Positions 57,300 through 64,000 of a stretch of 64,000 nucleotides of DNA are shown here, in pieces; position 1 is the stretch's first letter, and each line of letters starts with the position of its first letter. The position numbers were made by a program, and so were the translations under genes. The DNA is from Prosapia bicincta (taxonomy: Eukaryota > Arthropoda > Insecta > Hemiptera > Cercopidae): NCBI GenBank assembly GCA_036971475.1, contig JBAIZL010000002.1, positions 235,954,643 to 236,018,642 on the forward strand, in the 5' to 3' direction. The notes beneath the pieces were generated by a model. It was not told the origin of the DNA and made no database searches. It worked only from the letters and a program-made list of their open reading frames with translations.

Positions 57300-58670
57300 C
57301 AAAAACTACAAAAAAAGAACCCTCCCTCAAATGAACCATTAAAATTAAGCAGCAACTTTAATTTTATTTTGGTTTAGCCAAAACATTCGTAATTTACAAA
57401 ATTACACAGAACAGAAATCGTTTGAAATTTTAAAAAAACGATATATTTTGTTTGACGTTACAGTCCTATGTATTCTTTTAACAATTTCTCATGTAGTGAG
57501 ATTTCTCTATCGATTTGTGTTGTAATAGCTGTTCACTCTTAAGCTGGCGCGCGATCGATCGATAGAAAACAAAAAGCTAGCCCTGTTCAAAAACATTGCT
57601 TTTTATAGTGATTTCGCGATTACGAAAGAGACGATATATGTATTGTACAATGTTTTCAGTTAGGCTAGTAGTCAAATGCTAGCGCAGAACGAGGGACACC
57701 GTTAAACTTCACGCACTGTACTCGCCCTTCGAGGTCGTCAGCTTACGTTTGACCACCTGTACACTCGTACAAGTGTAACAATTATTTAAACATTGTAAAA
57801 CACAGATGTATAATACTTGACCAAATGGCGGTCAACTCCGATTTGTTTCCATTACACATAGTTGCCCAACACAGTTCCCAAATTGTGCTTTCAAGCACTG
57901 CTTAAAATTTGCAAAACTTGAAATATAACTTCAATATTGCAACACGACCAATCTGCAACACGTTTCTTATATTACAACAATATACACGCACATAATATAA
58001 AAGTAACCAATTAGGTTGGATTTGGTTATAATAATGCATCAAGCTATAGTAACTACAGAACGGGAAATGGTTAACAATCATGTTTACCCAAGCTATCAGA
58101 CAGAACACTGATATTTTAATAGGCCTACTATCCCATTTCCAAAGCCGAATTCAGTTAATACGTCCTAAACGAAAAAAACAAGTCATGTCATGCAGTGTTT
58201 ATGTTGAAACATAAATAGAGCTAAAATTTCCAAGAGAATTTGAAAAATTTTACGTCTATTAACAGGTATACAGTAATGTGTAAGACGTTAAAGCTACGTA
58301 AGGAATTGTTTGTTGTAGAATTAGGTTTAGGTCAGGTTATTTTGTTTGCAACCAAATTTAATGTCACTTTTTTACCGGTAATTACATTTTGCGCTGCTTT
58401 AAATAATTTTGCAACTGTATAATATAGAGCGTATGTTCGAATAACGTGTGAAAAAAATAGAAGTTGCCCATTTGGTTCATTACTACCCAGAGCTTAACCA
58501 GACGTGTTTACTACTTACATTTGTTATCTCGAAATTTTCTTCTAAGTACCAAAAGAAGTAATAAAAAAAATGTTTGAAGTCAATTCCTACTTGAATTTAA
58601 AAAAAAGACTAGTTACTTTTTATTAAATAATTACAATTAGTATAAATAAAGGAACATGTGAGTCAAAACA
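57300..58670. other. Downstream flank without recognised features
   Basis: Unique-looking, moderate AT content, no coherent coding frame; aagtcaattcctacttgaat at 58577 is one copy of a short dispersed motif. Confidence 0.45.
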
Positions 58671-58894
58671 TCTGCCCTACCACATAACCTAACATATAAT
58701 CAGCTGTTTTATGAAATCATATGTTATCACTTATTTTAAGCCAAATGGGATTACAGCTATAGGGTTTGCATACCTTGCCCCGTTAGCGAAAATTTTTTCT
58801 CCCATATAAAACTAAAATTAACTTAAAACAAATAAAAGACGTACACAAATTTCACAAATTAATCTACTGTTGTAAGTTAAAGTGTGTAGTAGAC

Positions 58895-58940
58895 ACTCAC
58901 TGATGATGATGATGACTTTCTCATTGAAACGCGTATGAGT
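58895..58940 (+). ncRNA. Hammerhead ribozyme motif D3
   Basis: ACTCA, CTGATGA at 58900, then tgatgatgactttctcatt (one extra GAT triplet in stem II), GAAA, ACGCGT, A, TGAGT. Stem I is intact. The left arm is represented only by its outer part (58835-58865). Confidence 0.75.
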
Positions 58941-59842
58941 TAATAAATGATTAATTTGTGAGTTTTGTGTATGTCTTTCATTTGTTTTAACATAACCTTA
59001 CAAGCTAAGCTCAAAGAATAGTTGTATAAAATTAATTCATTATATTTAATTAATTTATTAATATTCGAAAAACGTGTGTTAACATCTTATCATCCTCTGC
59101 AGGTTTAAAAATTATGTCCTTGAACTTGATTGGATGAATAAAAAGTATTTTATTAACAATTGAAAACTTGAAGAAGATACATAAATGTATATAGGGAGAG
59201 TGGACCGATAGTAGTGTTGTAACATTTGGGTAGAAGATAAAGTCGATTGTAGATAGTTTTTAACTTGATTATGGGAGTTAATAGTTGTAACACAGACAGA
59301 AACTATAATATATTTTTTGCAGCCCAAACCACATCATGTCAAAACACTTAGTGTAAGCTATACTATATGACTATTGTAATTATTTTTAATAATATTATTT
59401 GATCTGTAAGTTAATTGTTAGTTTTATATTAGATTGATAAACAGTATTTCATCATTGCACACATTTTAAGTATTAAAAATGACTGATTAGCTTCAAGTCT
59501 GGCACTACTCAACTAGTATTAAGGACGTGTGCATTATCCTATGGTTCACATTGTATATACTAGTTCAAAGTGTTTATACATATCTCAAAAATTAGTTTTG
59601 TTATTTTAAACTAATTATTCTCAAATATAAATATATATTTTTGGTTTATCATTAATGTTTAATTGTACCAAATGTAAATTGTATGTAAAAAAACAATATA
59701 CCAATAAATAGCATATCATAAATAAAGTTTTAACGTTTCTTAGTTTGAAACCTTTTGTTATCTACCAAATGCATCAGCTATCTAAGTTATCTTTATAACC
59801 AAATAGTAGTAACAGTTCTCTATTATATACACATAGACAGAC

Positions 59843-59925
59843 AGACACACACACACACACAAGCACACACACACAAACACACACACACACACACACGAAC
59901 ACACACACACACACACATATATATA

Positions 59926-59973
<48 letters not shown>
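59843..59973. repeat. (CA)n then (TA)n
   Basis: CA 59843-59918 with a few interruptions, TA 59919-59973, abutting the family C palindrome. Confidence 0.92.
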
Positions 59974-59977
<4 letters not shown>

Positions 59978-60027
59978 ATAAATTATAAAATATTTCAAAA
60001 ACAAGAATACTTTTAATGAATATATTT

Positions 60028-60072
60028 ATTCAAAGCTTTCGCCGATAAAATAGTACCAGCATCTTCAGGAAA
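60028..60072 (-). ncRNA. Hammerhead ribozyme motif C3
   Basis: As C1 but one U is missing from the GAAAAGCUUU run (read from aaagctttcg), which shortens GAAA/stem III by one base. Probably inactive. Confidence 0.7.
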
Positions 60073-60122
60073 ATAATTATCTAATAAAATCTAATAAAGA
60101 TATCATTTTATTAGATAATTAT

Positions 60123-60168
60123 TTTCCTGAAGATGCTGGTACTATTTTATCGGCGAAAAGCTTTGAAC
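60123..60168 (+). ncRNA. Hammerhead ribozyme motif C4
   Basis: CTGAAGA at 60127, T, GCTGGT..ATCGGC, GAAA, AAGCTT, T, GAAC. Identical in the core to C2. Inverse partner of C3. Confidence 0.8.
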
Positions 60169-60242
60169 AAATATATTCATTAAAAGTATTCTTGTTTTTG
60201 AAATATTTTTAACTATATTACAAGAAAACATATCACCATATT

Positions 60243-60283
<41 letters not shown>

Positions 60284-60409
60284 GCTGTTGTTGGGTTCAC
60301 CTCATCAATGCTAAGTGAGATTCTAGAGAAAAACGTCGGTACTGCGATTTTATGGACTGTAAAATGGATGTACGCCGGATATTAAATATTCATCATTAAT
60401 ATATGACTT

Positions 60410-60560
60410 AAACCTACACTTTTTATTTGGTATATTTCTGAGTCGAGGTTCGATAGCTTATTAATTATTGGCAAATTGATAACCTCTCGAAAGTCGACCA
60501 GCAAAATATACCAAGTATGATTCTTGTTTAGGTACACTAAAGTGTAAGTGAATACAAGAA
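60410..60560. mobile_element. Palindrome, variant-core family, third copy
   Basis: tttggtatatttctgagtcgagg and ctctcgaaagtcgacc..caaaatataccaagtatg are inverse arms around 60490. The right end cactaaagtgtaagtgaatacaag matches 19800-19825. Confidence 0.55.
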
Positions 60561-60595
60561 AACACTGTTACTAAATTAAACACACACACACACAC

Positions 60596-60845
60596 ATTTC
60601 AGTATATTTTCCTGGCTATTCTAACGTTAAAATAATCTTTTTTCACGTTTCAGAATAACTTTATTTTCTAAAACTTACAAAAACAGTACGCTAGATAAAT
60701 AGGAGTCTCCTTAAAGTTTTTGAAAATAGAGTTAATCCGAAACGCGTGTAAAAGAAGAATATTTTATTTTAGAAAGGGCAGAAAATATACCGAAATGAAT
60801 ATAAATATTCCTAGCAGAAGTGAAGATTATGTTAGGAATTTAAAT
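60596..60845. repeat. Palindromic repeat, CGAAACGCGT family
   Basis: Left arm ttcagtatattttcctggct..cacgtttcagaat, right arm ccgaaacgcgtgtaaaag..ggcagaaaatatacc. Same family as 875-1125. Confidence 0.65.
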
Positions 60846-60909
60846 ATATCTATATATATATAAAGAACATAAGTCAAAATACAAATACAAGAATTATAAT
60901 TGAATTTAC

Positions 60910-60954
60910 AATTTAAAGCTTTTCGTTGGCTAACAGTACTAACATCATAAGGAA
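60910..60954 (-). ncRNA. Hammerhead-like motif B5, core broken
   Basis: Same terminus as B3 (acaatttaaagcttttcgttggctaac split over the arm) but the core box reads CUUAUGA instead of CUGAUGA. Single arm only, next to a TA-rich start at 60850. Confidence 0.65.
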
Positions 60955-61076
60955 TATTCAATAGAATAATAAAATAAATAATAAATAAATAATAATTAAT
61001 AAATAATAATAAAAATGTCAGAAAAATACGCCGACAGATCAGTAAAGAGGTTTTGTCAGTTGGCTATCTTCTACAT

Positions 61077-61669
61077 CAGGGATTCCTAAACATTTAGGTA
61101 CCCCCATCCCCTTGAAATGAAAGCCTCCCACGCCTCCTCGACTTTACACTGTGAATAAATACTATGGCATATGTAAAAGCAAGAAACATGATATATTCTT
61201 TATAGATTTTAATTTGCAGGGTAAATTGTAACTGATAAGAGAAAAATCTGGTAGTGAGATGGATAAGCTTGCTTTTTTTCAATAGCATGCCTATTTAAGC
61301 TTATTTTTCTAGGAAAGGCACAACATAAGTCATTAGAAACCTCAAGTTTGTTCCTATATTTTATTATTATTGCAATAAGAGCTGAAAATATTTCTACTGC
61401 TTTCAAGCTGTCATGATGATTTAACTATTACTTTACAACATTAGCACAATCTTTACTTATATTTCTTTTATAAATGCATAAATTTCATTTAAATTTTCTA
61501 AGCATCATAAGCAATAAAATTAGTTACGTAAAAAATCCGAGGTATAAATTTAGTTTTAAATATTATTAAATTATGTATTTAAATTTCAGCTAGAAATTAT
61601 CTCATTATTTTCCGAATGGTTTCGAGCCCCCCTTACTTGCCTTCACGCCCCCCAGTTTGCGAACGCATG
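61077..61669. mobile_element. Non-autonomous hAT element with 8-bp TSD
   Basis: Left end CAGGGATTCCTAAACATTTA at 61077, right end ..CAGTTTGCGAACGCATG at 61669, in the style of CAGGGGTTCCCAAACTTT hAT ends. Flanks are TTCTACAT (61069-61076) and TTCCACAT (61670-61677). The left 120 bp is an inverse match to 21980-22097. No transposase frame recognised. Confidence 0.78.
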
Positions 61670-61965
61670 TTCCACATCAAGTAGAACATGATGTAACAGT
61701 ACGTGAAACCTGTTGGAAACTAATAAGATAAATTAAATATATTTAATATTGTAGGAGCACACATGTTACCAATGAGTTGGATTGTGCCTTTACTAAAATA
61801 CAACCTTAAATAGGTTTGCTAGTTAAAAAAAGGCAAGCTCAAGCTTCTCATTAACAGATTTTTCTCTTGTCAGTTAAAATTTAACTTGCAAATTAAAACT
61901 TGAAATGTTATATTATCTTCCATGTGAAATTATGTATAAACAAATTGTTTTACGTATAGATATAC

Positions 61966-62095
<130 letters not shown>

Positions 62096-62141
62096 AATTA
62101 AAAATATTTCAAAAACAAGAATACTTTTAATGAATATATTT

Positions 62142-62187
62142 ATTCAAAGCTTTTCGCCGATAAAATAGTACCAGCATCTTCAGGAAA
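62142..62187 (-). ncRNA. Hammerhead ribozyme motif C5, unpaired single arm
   Basis: - strand CUGAAGA, U, GCUGGU..AUCGGC, GAAA, AAGCUU, U, GAAU. It lies directly after the CA/TA tract at 61968-62091; no right arm is present, so this is a half palindrome. Confidence 0.78.
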
Positions 62188-62235
62188 ATAATTATCTAAT
62201 AAAATATTTTTACAAAATTAAATCATATGTGCTAG

Positions 62236-62632
62236 GAGGATTTTATCTGAAGAGAGGGGCGTGGTACCAACAGGTTTGGGAATCGTTCTACAAGATCCTC
62301 AAGCCCTTAACGGCCGTCAGTGGCATCGATCTTGTGCGTTTATGCTCACGTGGATTAGTTTCACTTTGAAAGATGCATGTCTGTGTTTCCACTTGTATCG
62401 TTAGTACTTGCAGGCGCTGTCTATTGATACCTGACCAGAAACTCTGATTTCTAACCGTAACGTCTCCTTCACTAGGTGTAGGCCTATTAATATTGTCGTG
62501 TAGTCTGCAGAAAATATTTTTATTTATAGCCGCTATTTAAGCCTTATAAAGCCGCTATTTATAGTTTTACTAAACTCTGCGCTACCCACTGAAAGTTTTA
62601 CGCGAAGCACAGTTTGTGAACCTCTGCTCTAC
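62236..62632. mobile_element. hAT-like terminal fragments
   Basis: Two hAT-like right ends occur close together: gaggggcgtggtacc..aggtttgggaatcgt (to about 62289) and cacagtttgtgaacctctg (to about 62625). Each is followed by tctacaag, so the second piece may be an independent insertion or a duplication. The boundaries are unclear. Confidence 0.45.
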
Positions 62633-62715
62633 AAGAAAAAAGAACTTGAGTGGATGAATAAATTGTATTTTATAAGTAATTAAAAATTTGTACAAAACAC
62701 ACACAAACTCACACA

Positions 62716-62717
<2 letters not shown>

Positions 62718-62773
<56 letters not shown>
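62718..62773. repeat. (TA)n microsatellite
   Basis: TA run following acacacaaactcacacactc; a dispersed repeat piece (62640-62700) precedes it. Confidence 0.9.
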
Positions 62774-62776
<3 letters not shown>

Positions 62777-63469
62777 AGGAGAGTGTGAAATAATAAGATG
62801 GAATTAAAAAACAATGTTATTTTATAGTCTGATTCTATTTGGATGAGTGTTATCGTTTTATATTATTGATTAATAAATAAGCAATAATGGTTTATTTTCG
62901 CCACTTGAAATCATTAGTAGTAGTAGATTTACTCAGATAAAATTTAAACCCAGCCTAAGCAGGAACAAACATGGAATAGAAACTACAGAAGGCTAACTTT
63001 GCTGTGACAAAACTTCCTGGATAAAATTCCACTCGACTGAAACTAAAATAAAATTTTCCGCGTCACATTTTCAGATAACTAATTCGATGCCTTTGCATTT
63101 TATGTTTTTATGCGAACGTATGTTCAACTACCAAAGTTCATTATCAAAACTTTAAGCGAGCATTTTTCGCTTCAAGTGTCATTTAAACGAAGTAACTTTT
63201 TAATGATGTTATTAGGTTCATATTTCAACTTGATAAATCTACGGGGATGTTTCACCTTGTTACAAAAATGTTTTCTGTGCTTTGTGTTGGGTTTCACGTT
63301 GCTATGCAGTGTTATAATAAAGTTAGCACTTGTAATGCTCAAGGACATTATTCCCTACGGAATATTTCACTTTAATTTAGCTGCGAAACGTTTTTAGTCC
63401 ACTTGTTAGAAACTAATATACTTCTGATTGGACAAAGGAGGTGTTATTCCTTTACGTGAATGTTTATTT

Positions 63470-63890
63470 AGCCCGAGTATTCCCAGCGCCGCGTTTCCGC
63501 AGCACCGCGTCTCCCTAGCGCCGAGTCTCCCTAGCACAGAGTCTCCCCAGCGCTGCGTCTCCCTAGTGCCGAGTCTCCCTAGCACCGAGACTCCCCAGCG
63601 CCAAGTCTCCCCAGCCCTGAGTCACCCTAGTGCCGAGTCTCCCCAGCGCCGCGTCTCTCTAGCGACGAGTTTCCCAAGCGCTGCATCTCCCTAGCGCCGC
63701 GTTTCTCTAGCGCCGTATCACCGAGTTTCCCCAGCTCTGAGTCTCCCCAGCGCCGCGTTTCCCTAGCGCCGAGTCTCCCCAGCCCCGAATCTAGCCAGTT
63801 TCTGAGGAGACTCGGTGCTAGGGAGACGTGGCACTGGGGAGACTCGGCGCTAGAGAGATTTGGCGCTGGGGAGATACGGTGCTGAGGAAA
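63470..63890. repeat. GC-rich 15-bp minisatellite ending in an inverted block
   Basis: About 20 copies of a 15-bp unit (ccgagtctccctagc and variants gcgtctccccagcgc) from 63480 to 63790. Then the same unit runs in the opposite direction (gagactcggtgctaggga..) from 63800 to about 63885, so the block can fold into a long hairpin. Strong GC contrast with the AT-rich flank. Confidence 0.85.
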
Positions 63891-64000
63891 CTAAATCTAT
63901 TTAGGGTTTTACGTTACAGGACCCTCAGAACGTGAATGTGTTACAACAGAAAGCTCATATGCCACGGCGCATAGAGCGCAGGAGAACAAATGGTAACTAC

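Larger units (their letters stand above)
55934..57300 (+). mobile_element. Second Penelope-like lineage (RT + GIY-YIG), degenerate
   Basis: The RT motif-C region at 56098-56254 and GIY-YIG region at 56401-56937 belong to a lineage with different codon use (ACA/CAC-rich) from the element at 16755. The coding part fades near 57060. At about 57150 it runs straight into the sequence gtagaggttttgcttcg..cgaaacgcgtcagcaa, which is also the arm of the palindromes at 1175-1445 and 8330-8475; these therefore look like solo termini of this PLE. Confidence 0.82.
59975..60240. mobile_element. Ribozyme palindrome, family C, second full copy
   Basis: Arms 59975-60080 and 60115-60215, nearly identical to those at 49842-50072, with a short ttagataattatttt spacer. 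The right end continues into attacaagaaaacatatcac, the PLE family terminus also seen at 43530-43556. TA tracts lie on both sides (59919-59973, 60246-60280). Confidence 0.87.

Noticed and set aside
63428..63694. 88-codon frame rich in Ser/Pro
   Set aside because: It is the translation of the 15-bp GC-rich minisatellite with no supporting splice or start features.

Overview
The window looks like AT-rich nuclear DNA of an arthropod, most likely an insect. The support is GT-AG introns of several kilobases, degenerate CCTAA (insect-type TTAGG) telomere-like repeats, Penelope-like, jockey-like, mariner, pogo/Tigger and hAT remnants, and extreme (TA)n and (GT)n microsatellite load. No bacterial, organellar or viral gene was seen, and no tRNA, rRNA or CRISPR array was recognised.

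One host gene can be assembled by hand. It is on the + strand with six coding exons (5558-5585, 22743-22878, 32174-32316, 46215-46368, 47066-47180, 51386-51514). All splice phases agree and the product is 234 residues: a signal peptide, 14 cysteines, and a C-terminal hydrophobic tail typical of a GPI-anchor signal. I know of no named function. The first coding exon carries only 28 coding bases and is followed by a 17-kb intron.

Almost everything else is repeat DNA in the introns and flanks of that gene. Region by region: 1-5.5 kb, upstream flank with palindromic repeats, TA/GT tracts and telomere-like repeats; 5.6-22.7 kb, intron 1 with a 70-bp minisatellite, ribozyme palindromes, an internally deleted hAT, a roughly 178-bp tandem repeat, a mariner MITE and a broken Penelope-like element (PLE); 22.9-32.2 kb, intron 2 with a 60-bp minisatellite, a jockey-like RT remnant, a long GT tract and a TIR element with perfect 8-bp target duplication; 32.3-46.2 kb, intron 3 with a hAT nested in a Tigger-like element, giant GT/TA tracts and an inverted PLE; 47.2-51.4 kb, intron 5 with a 660-bp ribozyme palindrome and a mariner carrying a PLE insertion; 51.5-64 kb, downstream flank with a 72-bp minisatellite, a second PLE lineage, more ribozyme palindromes, hAT remnants and a GC-rich inverted minisatellite.

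The most striking feature is a large set (about 20) of hammerhead-ribozyme-like motifs in at least six sequence families. They are usually arranged as head-to-head inverted pairs inside short palindromes, often next to (TA)n tracts. Most have a CUGANGA box, a 5-6 bp stem II, GAAA, and a self-complementary stem III (AACGUU, AAGCUU, ACGCGU, ACUAGU or AUGUACAU) that cannot close as a hairpin and so suggests dimer ribozymes. Several keep a matching stem I. One family lies at the termini of the GIY-YIG-encoding PLE, linking the ribozymes to Penelope retroelements. In every family one extra nucleotide sits between the core box and stem II.
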